Below are positions 56,522 through 64,000 of a DNA stretch of 64,000 nucleotides, piece after piece; position 1 is the stretch's first letter, and each line of letters opens with the position of its first letter. Below the pieces are notes generated by a model. The model made no database searches. It saw only the letters and a program-made list of their open reading frames with translations, and was not told the DNA's origin. This stretch comes from Clostridiales bacterium (lineage in GTDB: Bacteria; Bacillota; Clostridia; Christensenellales; Aristaeellaceae): assembly GCA_004557905.1 (NCBI GenBank), contig SFFH01000037.1:1-64000 (forward strand). The letters run 5' to 3'. A program made the position numbers and the translations under genes.

Positions 56522-57376
56522 ATGAGCAAGAATTCCAGCTACAGCCGCAGCCTTGCGATGGAGCGCGGCGTCATCTACTTCGTGTGCATCGTGCTGTGCC
56601 TGATGAGCATCCTGCCCTTCGCCGTGATGTTCGTCAATGCGACGCGTGACAACTACGCCATCCAGCAGGGCATGAGCCTCATCCCCGGCGACCGCCTGCT
56701 GATCAACCTCAAGACGCTCAACGAGCGCCAGAATTTCAACGTCCTGCAGGGCATGTGGAATTCCCTGTTCATCGCCACCTGGACGACGGTGCTGGCCCTG
56801 TACTTCTCCACGCTGACGGCCTACGGCCTGGTGGTCTACCGTTTCCGCGGGCGCCAGCTGGCCTTCACGTTCATCATGGTCGTACTGATGATTCCGACAC
56901 AGGTGTCCATGGTCGGTTTCTTCACCTTCATGTTCAAGCTGAACCTGGTCAACACCTACGTCCCGCTGATCGTCCCGGCCATCGCTTCGCCGTCGCTGGT
57001 GTTCTTCATGCGCCAGTACATGATCGCCGGCCTGCCGCTGGAGATTCTGGAGGCTGCGCGCATCGATGGCTGCAGCGAGCTGCGCACGTTCAATACCATT
57101 GCGATGCCGATGATGAAGCCGGCCCTGGCCACGCAGGCGATCTTCACCTTCGTGGCCAGCTGGAACAAGCTGTTTGAGCCGACGATGCTCATCAACTCGC
57201 AGAACAAGTACACCATGCCGATGCTCGTCTCCCTGCTCAAGAGCGACCGCTTCCGCACGGATTACGGCACGGTGTATCTGGCGCTGTCCCTGACGGTGCT
57301 GCCGCTGTTCGTGGTCTACTTCGCGCTGAGCAAATACATCATCGCGGGCGTCGCGCTGGGCGGCGTCAAGGAATAA
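56522..57376 (+). CDS. Sugar ABC permease 2 (UgpE/LacG type)
   Basis: 284 residues; ATG 56522 with AAGGAGG upstream, located within the probable original tail of permease 1. Six helices; the EAA loop is LEAARIDGCSELRTFNTIAMPMMKPALATQAIFTF; the C terminus YFALSKYIIAGVALGGVKE is the family hallmark. It forms a heterodimeric channel with permease 1. The ATPase is presumably a shared MsmK/UgpC-type protein encoded elsewhere. Confidence 0.93.
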   Translation: MSKNSSYSRSLAMERGVIYFVCIVLCLMSILPFAVMFVNATRDNYAIQQGMSLIPGDRLLINLKTLNERQNFNVLQGMWNSLFIATWTTVLALYFSTLTAYGLVVYRFRGRQLAFTFIMVVLMIPTQVSMVGFFTFMFKLNLVNTYVPLIVPAIASPSLVFFMRQYMIAGLPLEILEAARIDGCSELRTFNTIAMPMMKPALATQAIFTFVASWNKLFEPTMLINSQNKYTMPMLVSLLKSDRFRTDYGTVYLALSLTVLPLFVVYFALSKYIIAGVALGGVKE

Positions 57377-57478
57377 GACCGGACGGAGCCGGGAAGACAG
57401 AGGACGGCTCCGCCTGGCTGCAGACGAATCATTCCGGCCGGGTATACGCTGCTAAGGCGCATGCCCGGCCGCGTTGCG

Positions 57479-58123
57479 TCAGTCGAAGAAGCGCCTGACG
57501 TAGCCCGCCATCCAGGCGACCAGCGGCCCCAGGAACAGCGTGATGCCGATGGTCACCAGGCCCACCACGGAGCCCAGCAGGTATCCGCCCAGCATCATCA
57601 CGAAATCCCACGCCATGCGCACCAGGCGGAACGGCCAGTGCATGCGCGCGGAAATGATCTGCGGAATCGCGTCGTACGGCGCGACGCCCATGTCCACGCA
57701 CATGTACGTCGATGCGGCCACCAGGAAAAGCAGCAGCGTCGGCACGAAGATGATCAGGCGCGCCGTCAGCGTCAGGCAGGCGAGCGCCGGAATCCTGTCG
57801 ATCACCGCCATGCAGAACTGCGCCACATAGCCCACCAGCACCATGTTCGCCAGCGTGCCCAAGCCGATGCGGCCCACGTCATAGCGGATGACGATGAGGA
57901 TCAGCAGGCAGTTGACCAGCAGCTGCAGCGTGCCAAAGGGGATGCCCAGCGTGCGGGAGAGGCCCATGTTCATCACCGTGCAGGGGTCCGCGCCGAAGCC
58001 CAGCAGGTTGAACATCGCCACGCCGAAGCCCATCAGCGTCACGGCGACAAACAGCGCCGGCACCCTGCGTTCCATTCTCGGGCGCCTCATGCCCGCGACA
58101 AATGCGTACAGCTTTTCTTTCAT
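57479..58123 (-). CDS. YczE/YyaS-like integral membrane protein
   Basis: 214 residues. ATG 58123 with GGGAGGA upstream. Five to six helices with family motifs: GFGVAMFNLLGFGADPCTVMNMGLSRTLGIPFGTLQLLVNCLLIL, then STYMCVDMGVAPYDAIPQIIS and MAWDFVMMLGGYLLGSVVGLVTIGITLFLGPLV. Related YczE proteins are of uncertain role (one affects surfactin production in Bacillus). It is transcribed divergently from phnD; two T-less hairpins (57382-57412 and 57435-57470) lie between it and the convergent permease gene. Confidence 0.82.
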   Translation of the reverse strand: MKEKLYAFVAGMRRPRMERRVPALFVAVTLMGFGVAMFNLLGFGADPCTVMNMGLSRTLGIPFGTLQLLVNCLLILIVIRYDVGRIGLGTLANMVLVGYVAQFCMAVIDRIPALACLTLTARLIIFVPTLLLFLVAASTYMCVDMGVAPYDAIPQIISARMHWPFRLVRMAWDFVMMLGGYLLGSVVGLVTIGITLFLGPLVAWMAGYVRRFFD

Positions 58124-58339
58124 CGGATGCTTTCCTCCCATGCGGCGCCTGTGCCGCAAGCTCATTCAGGACAGCATTATATCGGAGAACCGGCCAAACA
58201 TCAAGGCGTTTGTGAGGCTTTACGCCTTTTTTCCGCAGGTTTCACCGTTTTCCTCTTTCAGAGACAGCACTTGTGTGCTATACTGTCCTTAAACCCAAAC
58301 AGAACTGTGCGAAAGCACGACCAAAGGAGGACTTTCTTT

Positions 58340-59386
58340 ATGAAGAAGCTTCTCACCCTGGCGCTGGCCCTGATGCTGTGCGTCATGTCCGTCGCCGCGA
58401 TGGCCGACGCCGTCAAGATGGACAAGCTGACCTTCCAGTTCGTCCCGTCCAAGGACGCGGACGTCATCATCACCGGCACCAAGAACCTGCCGGAGCTCGT
58501 CAAGGCCGAGATGGCCAAGCTGGGCTACGACATCGGCGAGGTCGAAATCTCCGTCGGCACCAGCTATGAGGCCACCGGCGAGGCGATGTGCGCCGGCGCC
58601 ATCGACGTGGGCTGGCTGCCGGGCGGCACCTACGCCATCTACAGCCAGGCGAAGGAGGTCGACGTCATCCTGACCGCGACCCGCGCCGGCCTGTCCAACG
58701 ACAGCACCGACCCGACGACCTGGAACGGCGACGCCAACAAGACGCTGCCGACCGACGAGCAGGTGACCTTCTACCGCTCCCTGATCTACGCCACCCCGTC
58801 CGAGTACGGCAAGCAGCTGGCCGCCAAGGTCAACGCCGGCGAAAAGCTGACCTGGGAAGACCTCGACAAGGCGACCTGGGCCGTGGGCAACACCTCTTCC
58901 TCCGCGGGCTACATCTACCCGACCATGTGGCTGATGGAGAACTACGACGGCAAGAAGGTCTCCGACCTGTCCAACGTCGTGCAGCTGGGCTATGCGGACG
59001 CGTTCGCGCAGGCCGCCGCCGAGCAGGTGGACATCATCGTGTGCTACGCTGACGGCCGCCGCGACTATGAGGCTGCCTGGAACACTGCCACCGACAGCGC
59101 CGACGCCACCGGCAAGGCCGGCATGGGCCGCACCGATTCCATCTGGAACGAGATGAACGTCATCGGCGTGACCGCGGGCATCTACAACGATACCGTCGCC
59201 GTCACCACCGCGAAGCCGGAAATCTACAATCCGGAGTTCATCAATGCGCTGCAGACCGCGCTGATCAACATCATCAACACCGATGAGGGCAAGGCCATCT
59301 TCAGTGTGTACAGCCACACCGGCTACGCCATCGCGACCGATTCTGACTACGATGCTGCGCGCATGGCGCTCACCGCGGTGCAGTAA
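58340..59386 (+). CDS. phnD: PhnD-type substrate-binding protein
   Basis: 348 residues. ATG 58340 follows AAAGGAGG, and the signal peptide is KKLLTLALALMLCVMSVAAMA. Phosphonate-binding (PhnD/SsuA2) fold: LTFQFVPSKDADVIITGTKNLPELVKAEMAKLGYD, VGTSYEATGEAMCAGAIDVGWLPGGTYAIYSQAKEVDVI, NTSSSAGYIYPTMWLME. The family binds phosphonates, phosphite or phosphate analogues. No C-P lyase or phosphonatase genes are near, and a 5'-nucleotidase follows the transporter, so inorganic phosphate or a nucleotide-derived compound is possible. A terminator separates it from phnC, allowing excess binding protein. Confidence 0.88.
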   Translation: MKKLLTLALALMLCVMSVAAMADAVKMDKLTFQFVPSKDADVIITGTKNLPELVKAEMAKLGYDIGEVEISVGTSYEATGEAMCAGAIDVGWLPGGTYAIYSQAKEVDVILTATRAGLSNDSTDPTTWNGDANKTLPTDEQVTFYRSLIYATPSEYGKQLAAKVNAGEKLTWEDLDKATWAVGNTSSSAGYIYPTMWLMENYDGKKVSDLSNVVQLGYADAFAQAAAEQVDIIVCYADGRRDYEAAWNTATDSADATGKAGMGRTDSIWNEMNVIGVTAGIYNDTVAVTTAKPEIYNPEFINALQTALINIINTDEGKAIFSVYSHTGYAIATDSDYDAARMALTAVQ

Positions 59387-59399
59387 GTCACACATCCCT

Positions 59400-59427
59400 G
59401 CGGCTTCCGAAAGGAGGCCGCTTTTTC
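59400..59427 (+). terminator. Intrinsic terminator after phnD
   Basis: Stem GCGGCTTCC / GGAGGCCGC (one mismatch) with GAAA tetraloop, followed by five T. Confidence 0.85.
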
Positions 59428-59491
59428 GTACTCCTTCCACCATCCTGCGGATGGTCCCCCTCCCTCAGGAGGGAGGCATGGAGAGCGGCAC

Positions 59492-59539
59492 GAAGGCTCC
59501 CTCTTGAGGGAGCTGGCTGCCGAAGGCAGACTGAGGGAG
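59492..59539 (+). repeat. Short palindromic intergenic repeat (second copy)
   Basis: GGCTCCCTCTTGAGGGAGC hairpin followed by TGCCGAAGGCAGACTGAGGGAG; same design as 11769-11815. Just upstream (59441-59480) are further palindromic fragments (CATCCTGCGGATGG, CCTCCCTCAGGAGGGAGG). No gene is seen in 59428-59607. Confidence 0.6.
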
Positions 59540-59607
59540 TGTCCTCTGCCGAGGCCGCTTTTTTCATGAATTTTTCCTGCAATGCACACAGAATGCGCAC
59601 GCCGCTG

Positions 59608-59637
59608 TTGCAGGAGGCGAGGCTGACGTGCTATAAT
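59608..59637 (+). promoter_or_regulatory. Promoter of phnC-phnE-phnE
   Basis: TTGCAG (59608-59613), an 18-nt spacer and TATAAT (59632-59637), about 43 bases before the phnC start. It gives the transporter core its own promoter. Confidence 0.7.
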
Positions 59638-59679
59638 TTGATCAATGAAATTGCGCTTCGGGCAGAAAGGGTCATTCAC

Positions 59680-60438
59680 TTGATCGAGTTTAAAAACGTA
59701 AGCAAAACCTATCCCAACGGCGTGAAGGGACTCAAGAACGTCAATCTGACGATCGATCAGGGCGAATTTGTGGCGATCATCGGCCTGTCCGGCGCCGGCA
59801 AATCCACCCTCATCCGCACCATCAACCGCATGATCGACATCACCGAGGGCCAGCTGATCGTCGACGGTGTAGATGTGATGACGCTGCACGGCAAGAGCAT
59901 GCGCCGCTTCCGCCGCAAGATCGGCATGATCTTCCAGTCTTTCAACCTGGTCACCCGCTCCACCGCCATCAAGAACGTGCTCACGTCCATGGTGCCGGAC
60001 ATGGGCTTTTTCCGCGTGCTGCTGGGCCTGTTCACGAAGGAGCAGAAGATGCAGGCGCTCGAGGCGCTTGACAAGGTCGGCATCCTCGACAAGGCGTACA
60101 CCCGCTGCGACCAGCTCTCCGGCGGCCAGCAGCAGCGCGTTGCGCTGGCGCGCACGCTCAACCAGTCCCCGTCCATCATCCTGGCGGACGAGCCGGTTGC
60201 CGCGCTCGACCCGGTGACGGCGCATCAGGTCATGAGCGACTTCAAGCGCATCAACGAGGAGCTGAACATCTCCGTGCTCATCAACATCCACCACGTCGAC
60301 CTTGCGCTCAAGTACGCCACCCGTGTCATCGGCATCCGCGCGGGCGAGATTGTCTACGACGGCCCCAGCAGCCAGGTGACGCAGGCGGTTCTGGATTCCA
60401 TCTACAACGGCGCGTCCGTACCGCAGGCGGGTGAATAA
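59680..60438 (+). CDS. phnC: PhnC-type ABC ATPase
   Basis: 252 residues from a TTG start (IEFKNVSKTYPNGVKGLKNV), nine bases after GAAAGG; upstream frame extensions lack a ribosome site. Walker A GLSGAGKSTLIR at about 35-46, Q-loop IFQSFNLV, signature LSGGQQQRVALAR, Walker B IILADEPVAALD, H-loop NIHHVDLAL. The VTRSTAIKNVL...FFRVLLGLFTKEQK stretch is typical of PhnC. It energises the PhnD/PhnE transporter. Confidence 0.93.
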   Translation: MIEFKNVSKTYPNGVKGLKNVNLTIDQGEFVAIIGLSGAGKSTLIRTINRMIDITEGQLIVDGVDVMTLHGKSMRRFRRKIGMIFQSFNLVTRSTAIKNVLTSMVPDMGFFRVLLGLFTKEQKMQALEALDKVGILDKAYTRCDQLSGGQQQRVALARTLNQSPSIILADEPVAALDPVTAHQVMSDFKRINEELNISVLINIHHVDLALKYATRVIGIRAGEIVYDGPSSQVTQAVLDSIYNGASVPQAGE

Positions 60439-60439
60439 A

Positions 60440-61291
60440 ATGGCAAAGAAGAAAGAAGCGGCGTACCGCGTTCCGCTGTTTGACCGGATCTTCAAGCCGG
60501 AAATCATCACGCTGAAAAACGGCAGCACCGTGGCGCGCCCGCGCTCGCGCACGCCGCTGATCGCGGCAATCCTCATCGCGGTGGTCTGGGCCTCCATCCA
60601 GCTCACGGGCTTTGACATCGGCATCATCATCCGGCGCGGCCATCAGTTCACCTACATCCTGGCGCGCATCTTCCACCCGAATTTCTCGTACTTTGGCAAG
60701 GTCGTCGGCCCGCTGCTGGACACCATCAAGATGTCGATCCTCGGCTCCGTGCTCGGCGCCACGCTGGCGCTGCCCTTTGCCGTGGTCGCCTCCACCAACA
60801 TCAACAAGAGCGCCCTGGCCGTCTCCCTGTGCCGCTTCCTGCTCAACATCATCCGCACGCTGCCTACGCTGGTCATCGCCAAGTTCGCGGCGCTGATCTT
60901 CGGCCTGGGCACCTTCGCCGGCACGGTCGCCATCACGGTGTTCACCTTCGGCGTCGTCTCCAAGATGATGTACGAGGCCATCGAGACGATCGACATGGGC
61001 GCGTTCGAGGCGATGGAATCCGCCGGCGGCGACAAGTTCCAGTCCTTCCGCACAGCCTGCTTCCCGCAGATCCTGCCCACCTACCTGAGCTACTGTCTCT
61101 ACAGCCTGGAGATGAACATCCGCGCGGCGGCTATCCTGGGCTATGTCGGCGCGGGCGGCCTGGGTCTGCTCATCAACGAGCGCATCGGCTGGCGCGACTA
61201 TGAGGGCTTGGGCATGGTGCTCCTGGCGCTGTTCGTGGTCGTGTTCATCATTGAAAACACCAGCCAGTACCTGCGCAGGAAGCTCAGCTGA
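60440..61291 (+). CDS. phnE: PhnE-type permease 1
   Basis: 283 residues. ATG 60440 lies just after the phnC stop; a GTG at 60431 would add three residues and overlap phnC. About six helices; the coupling loop is EAIETIDMGAFEAMESAGGDKFQSFRTACFPQILPTYLSY. The motif NIIRTLPTLVIAKFAALIFGLGTFAGTVAI is PhnE-specific. Pairs with the second PhnE downstream to form the channel. Confidence 0.92.
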   Translation: MAKKKEAAYRVPLFDRIFKPEIITLKNGSTVARPRSRTPLIAAILIAVVWASIQLTGFDIGIIIRRGHQFTYILARIFHPNFSYFGKVVGPLLDTIKMSILGSVLGATLALPFAVVASTNINKSALAVSLCRFLLNIIRTLPTLVIAKFAALIFGLGTFAGTVAITVFTFGVVSKMMYEAIETIDMGAFEAMESAGGDKFQSFRTACFPQILPTYLSYCLYSLEMNIRAAAILGYVGAGGLGLLINERIGWRDYEGLGMVLLALFVVVFIIENTSQYLRRKLS

Positions 61292-61305
61292 GGAGGATCG
61301 GACAT

Positions 61306-62148
61306 ATGGCAAAACAGAACAAGCTGCTGACCGACCGTCCTCTGACGATCGAAGAGGCATACGAGGCGCGGCCTCGCCTGTGGTGGGTCTATACGCTCAT
61401 CGTGCTCATCGTGGCCAGTCTGCTGACCTGGAGCGGCACGGCGGTTAAATTTGGCGGCTTCGCCACCAAGGGCATCGAGGTGGCCAAGGGCGTGGGCAAC
61501 GGCCTGCTTCACCCGGATACGAACCTGCTGTTTAACCTCACGACCGAGGGCGTGCCCTACCAGCTGTTCCAGACGGTGGCCATCGCCGTGCTCGGCACGC
61601 TGATCGGCGGCCTGCTGGCCGTGCCCTTCAGCTTCCTGGCCAGCAACAAGATCGTGCCCAAGGGAGTCGCGTTCATCACCAGCGCGGTCATCCTCATCAT
61701 CCGCACCATCCCCAGCCTGGTCTGGGCGCTGGTCTGGATTCGCGTGACCGGCCCGAACGCGTTCTGCGGCGTGGTCACGCAGTCCGTATGCTCCATCGGC
61801 ATGATCTCCAAGATGTACATCACGGCCATCGAGGACATCGACGTGCGCATCCTGGAGAGCCTGGACGCCTCCGGCTGCACCGCCTTCCAGAAGATCCGCT
61901 ACGGCATCCTGCCGCAGATCATCCCCAATTTCATCTCCACCGTCATCTACCGCTTTGACATCAATGTCAAGGACGCGACGACGCTGGGCATTGTCGGCGC
62001 GGGCGGCATCGGCGCGGCGCTGATCCAGTGCATCAATTCCAGCCGCTGGAGCATGGTGGGCGCATACCTGTGCGGCATGGTCGTGCTGATGCTGTTCATC
62101 GAATTCTTCTCCACTAGGATCCGCAGTAAGCTGACCCGCGGACAATAA
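61306..62148 (+). CDS. phnE: PhnE-type permease 2
   Basis: 280 residues; ATG with AGGAGGA upstream, 14 bp after permease 1. The coupling loop is TAIEDIDVRILESLDASGCTAFQKIRYGILPQIIPNFIST, and IIRTIPSLVWALVWIRVTGPNAFCGVV parallels the first copy. Two different PhnE subunits are normal in many Bacillota. A family A repeat follows immediately and may serve as a terminator. Confidence 0.92.
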   Translation: MAKQNKLLTDRPLTIEEAYEARPRLWWVYTLIVLIVASLLTWSGTAVKFGGFATKGIEVAKGVGNGLLHPDTNLLFNLTTEGVPYQLFQTVAIAVLGTLIGGLLAVPFSFLASNKIVPKGVAFITSAVILIIRTIPSLVWALVWIRVTGPNAFCGVVTQSVCSIGMISKMYITAIEDIDVRILESLDASGCTAFQKIRYGILPQIIPNFISTVIYRFDINVKDATTLGIVGAGGIGAALIQCINSSRWSMVGAYLCGMVVLMLFIEFFSTRIRSKLTRGQ

Positions 62149-62204
62149 AGAAGGGGTCTGGGGACGAGTCCCCAGGTGGGGTTTGGGGCCTGCGGCCCCA
62201 ACGT
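62149..62204 (-). repeat. Family A intergenic repeat
   Basis: On the minus strand, CGTTGGGGCCGCAGGCCCC, then a CTGGGGACTCGTCCCCAG hairpin and an ACCCCTTCTT end that lacks the CGCTTCGCGC part. It lies directly behind phnE. Confidence 0.75.
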
Positions 62205-62222
62205 ATCCTATCCGATAAAACA

Positions 62223-62335
62223 CCGTTTCAGAGCAGGCTGCACAGCAGACTGCAATTGAAACGGAGGCGATCTGAATAAGCTTGCATTCGCTGCGACCCG
62301 AATTTCTCTGAGCGGCTCAATGGCCGCTCTTTTTT
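62223..62335 (+). promoter_or_regulatory. Structured leader with terminator in front of the 5'-nucleotidase gene
   Basis: CCGTTTCA (62223-62230) pairs with TGAAACGG (62257-62264) around an inner GCAGGCTGC..GCAGACTGC region. A terminator stem GAGCGGC / GCCGCTC (62310-62329) plus six T ends just before the ribosome site AAGGAG (62338-62343). A terminator directly ahead of a start codon is typical of attenuation; the ligand or signal is unknown and I recognise no riboswitch class. It may also simply terminate phnE transcripts. Confidence 0.5.
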
Positions 62336-62349
62336 CAAGGAGCTTCTCT

Positions 62350-63906
62350 ATGGACAAGACGCTCAGCATCCGCTTCACCTCGGACACGCACGGCTATCTC
62401 TTTCCCACCAACTACGCCGACCGGCAGGAACGGGCGATGGGCCTGATGAAGCTGGCAGCGGACTTCCCGCACGACGGCAATACGCTCATCCTCGACGGCG
62501 GCGACACCATTCAGGGCTCGCCGCTGACCAACTTCTTTCACCGCCTGCCCGAGGAGGAGAGGCGGCGCTGTCTGGCAGACAGCACCCACGGCCGCCATCC
62601 CATCGCCGCGATGATGAACCTGGCGGGCTATCAGTTTGTGACGCTGGGCAATCATGACTTCAACTACGGCGTCAACGCTCTGGCCGACTACCTGAACGAG
62701 CTGAACGCGCAGTGCCTGTGCTGCAACATCCGTGACCGGGACGGCCTGCTGCCCATCGCGCCGTATGCCATTCACCGGTTGGGCAACGGGCTGCGCGTCG
62801 GCCTCGTCGGTGCGTGCACGCCCTTCGTCAGGCGCTGGGAGAACCCGAAGACGGTTGCACAGCTGGTCATCGAGGACGCCGTGGACGCCTGCGCCCGCGC
62901 GCTGGAGGCGATCCGGCCGCAGTGCGACGTGACCGTGCTGATCTATCACGGCGGCTTTGAGTGCGACCTGAAAACCGGCGAGCCGCTCACCGAAAGCCGC
63001 GAGAACGAGGCCTGCCGCATCTGCCGGGAGCTTGACTTCGACCTCGTGCTCACCGGCCACCAGCACATGCGCGTGGACGGCGTGCACTTTGGCCACAGCT
63101 ATGCCGTGCAGCCGGGCTATCGCGCGCCGCACGCCTGCGCCGTGACCGTCACGGTGCATGAGGACGGCAGCAAATCGTTTGAAAGCGAGATTCTGCCCGC
63201 CTCCGCTGAACCGCTGCCCGGGGCCAGCGCGCTGCTTGCCCCGCTCGAGCAGCGGGTGCAGGCCTGGCTGGACACGCCCGCCGGGCATCTGGACATCCCG
63301 CTTCAGGGCGGCGACCACCTTTCGCAGGCGGTGCACGGCAGCCCGCTGGCCAACTTCATCAACACCGTGCAGCTCGCCGCCTCCGGCGCGCAGATCTCCG
63401 CCTGCTCCCTGCCCAACGAGTTCAAGGGCCTGCCCACGACGGTCACCGTACGCGACGTGGTTTCTACCTATATTTATACGAACACGCTGGTCGTGCTGGC
63501 GCTTGACCGCGCGGCGCTCAGGCAGTACATGGAGCGCTCGGCGATGTACTTCGCCATAGGCAGCGACGGGCAGCTCTGTATCGCCAACGAGTTTCTGGCG
63601 CCCAAGGTCGAGCACTACAACTACGACTACTTTTCCGGCGTGGATTACGTCATCGACGTGCGCCGGCCCGCGGGCGAGCGCGTGACCTCCATCCGTCTGA
63701 ATGGGCGGGAGCTGGGCGAAGACGAGACGGTGACCGTGTGCATCAACAGCTACCGTTCCTGCGGCACGGGCGGCTACGGCTTCCTCGTCGGCCAGAAGGT
63801 CGTCGCCGATATTCAGGTGGACGTCGCCGACGCGATGATCGAGTACATCATGACGCACCCGCAGATCCGGGTGGATACGCACCGGTACTGCGAGGTGCGC
63901 GCATAA
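62350..63906 (+). CDS. 5'-nucleotidase / 2',3'-cyclic phosphodiesterase family metallophosphatase
   Basis: 518 residues; ATG 62350 with AAGGAG seven bases upstream. The N-terminal calcineurin-like phosphoesterase has the metal motifs FTSDTHGY, LILDGGDTIQGS, TLGNHDFNYG, VLIYHGGFE and VLTGHQHMRVDG. The C-terminal 5_nucleotid_C domain spans about residues 325-490 (SPLANFINTVQLAASGAQISACSLPNEFKG, DVVSTYIYTNTLVVLALDRAALRQYME). Unlike UshA or CpdB, no signal peptide is visible, so the enzyme is probably cytoplasmic. It frees phosphate from nucleotides or related esters. It lies 201 bp after the phn transporter. Confidence 0.9.
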   Translation: MDKTLSIRFTSDTHGYLFPTNYADRQERAMGLMKLAADFPHDGNTLILDGGDTIQGSPLTNFFHRLPEEERRRCLADSTHGRHPIAAMMNLAGYQFVTLGNHDFNYGVNALADYLNELNAQCLCCNIRDRDGLLPIAPYAIHRLGNGLRVGLVGACTPFVRRWENPKTVAQLVIEDAVDACARALEAIRPQCDVTVLIYHGGFECDLKTGEPLTESRENEACRICRELDFDLVLTGHQHMRVDGVHFGHSYAVQPGYRAPHACAVTVTVHEDGSKSFESEILPASAEPLPGASALLAPLEQRVQAWLDTPAGHLDIPLQGGDHLSQAVHGSPLANFINTVQLAASGAQISACSLPNEFKGLPTTVTVRDVVSTYIYTNTLVVLALDRAALRQYMERSAMYFAIGSDGQLCIANEFLAPKVEHYNYDYFSGVDYVIDVRRPAGERVTSIRLNGRELGEDETVTVCINSYRSCGTGGYGFLVGQKVVADIQVDVADAMIEYIMTHPQIRVDTHRYCEVRA

Positions 63907-63911
63907 CGCCG

Positions 63912-63927
63912 ATCAGGCGCGCCTGAT
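63912..63927. repeat. Perfect 16-bp palindrome
   Basis: ATCAGGCGCGCCTGAT, directly after the 5'-nucleotidase stop. There is no loop and no T-run, so it is a poor terminator; a protein-binding site is possible. Confidence 0.4.
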
Positions 63928-63977
63928 TGGCAAAGAATACGTTTAAAAGCCAACCGGCATAGGAGAGGAGAAGGACG

Positions 63978-64000
63978 ATGCACGAGGGAGTACCGGCCTA
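63978..64000 (+). CDS. Start of the next gene (truncated by the window end)
   Basis: ATG 63978 is preceded by GAGGAGAAGG. Only seven complete codons (MHEGVPA) are visible, so no function can be given. The strong ribosome site is the sole evidence. Confidence 0.4.

Noticed and set aside
56457..56525. Independent 22-residue basic peptide between the two sugar permeases
   Set aside because: It is better explained as the frameshifted C-terminal tail of permease 1; it has no ribosome site.
57382..57470. Terminators between sugar permease 2 and the YczE-like gene
   Set aside because: Two strong hairpins are present but neither is followed by a T-run on either strand, so they are not listed as terminators.

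Overview
The window looks like a chromosomal segment of a GC-rich member of the Bacillota (Clostridia), probably a gut-associated Christensenellales or Oscillospirales-type organism. The order is a guess; the phylum-level call is firmer. Support comes from strong AGGAGG ribosome sites, many sigma-A promoters with 17-nt spacers, a Gram-positive LexA (SOS) box in front of uvrB, a TPP riboswitch on a thiXYZ-type operon, and Clostridia-type genes (PRK06851 ATPase, DUF815 ATPase, YczE-like protein). Most of the window is high-GC core sequence. Roughly 560-4430 is clearly more AT-rich and reads as a transferred, decayed island.

Layout. 1-4.8 kb: tRNA-Gly and tRNA-Cys, then gene debris. Two LysR-type fragments flank the AT-rich island, which holds a DUF262 protein carrying the tail of a type I restriction HsdR subunit and a broken DUF262/DUF1524 gene. 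5.0-7.4 kb: two tandem secreted proteins built from 18-residue Cys/His repeats, the most novel-looking genes here. 7.5-9.9 kb: a family 2 glycosyltransferase and a polytopic membrane protein. 10.1-11.7 kb: two class IV (D-amino acid type) aminotransferase paralogues, one with an internal deletion. 12.0-21.5 kb: a ten-gene Mrp/Mbh-type cation/proton antiporter operon with four antiporter-like large subunits. 21.7-24.5 kb: M20 peptidase and MATE exporter.

24.8-32.9 kb: a PRK06851 ATPase pseudogene that lost its P-loop, a large secreted Pro/Thr-repeat surface protein, a small P-loop protein, threonine synthase, an MBL-fold protein, an SH3-repeat secreted protein and a TatD hydrolase. 32.9-35.8 kb: a TPP-riboswitch-controlled thiamine-precursor ABC transporter (permease, binding protein, ATPase) with the TatD gene as last cistron. 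35.8-39.2 kb: an ArsR-type regulator, a PLP aminotransferase and an aldo/keto reductase. 39.3-45.7 kb: a small-protein/RNA locus and the SOS-controlled uvrB-GNAT-uvrA operon. 46-50 kb: a 50-residue membrane protein, argS, a DUF815 ATPase and a membrane-anchored protein of unknown function.

50.1-56.5 kb: a cellobiose (beta-glucan) module made of a GH94 cellobiose phosphorylase, a divergent LacI regulator with three matching operators, and a sugar ABC binding protein plus two permeases. No ATPase is encoded, so a shared one is inferred. One permease has an apparent one-base frameshift at its C terminus. 57.5-63.9 kb: a YczE-like protein, a phnDCEE-type transporter and a 5'-nucleotidase-family enzyme with a structured leader. 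No C-P lyase is present, so the transporter may take up phosphate released from organic phosphates, or a related oxyanion.

A palindromic intergenic repeat family (about 65-nt unit, double hairpin, ending CTTCTTCGCTTCGCGC) occurs six times, together with shorter repeat families and one 106-bp MITE-like element upstream of uvrA. No CRISPR array, rRNA or intact transposase was seen.
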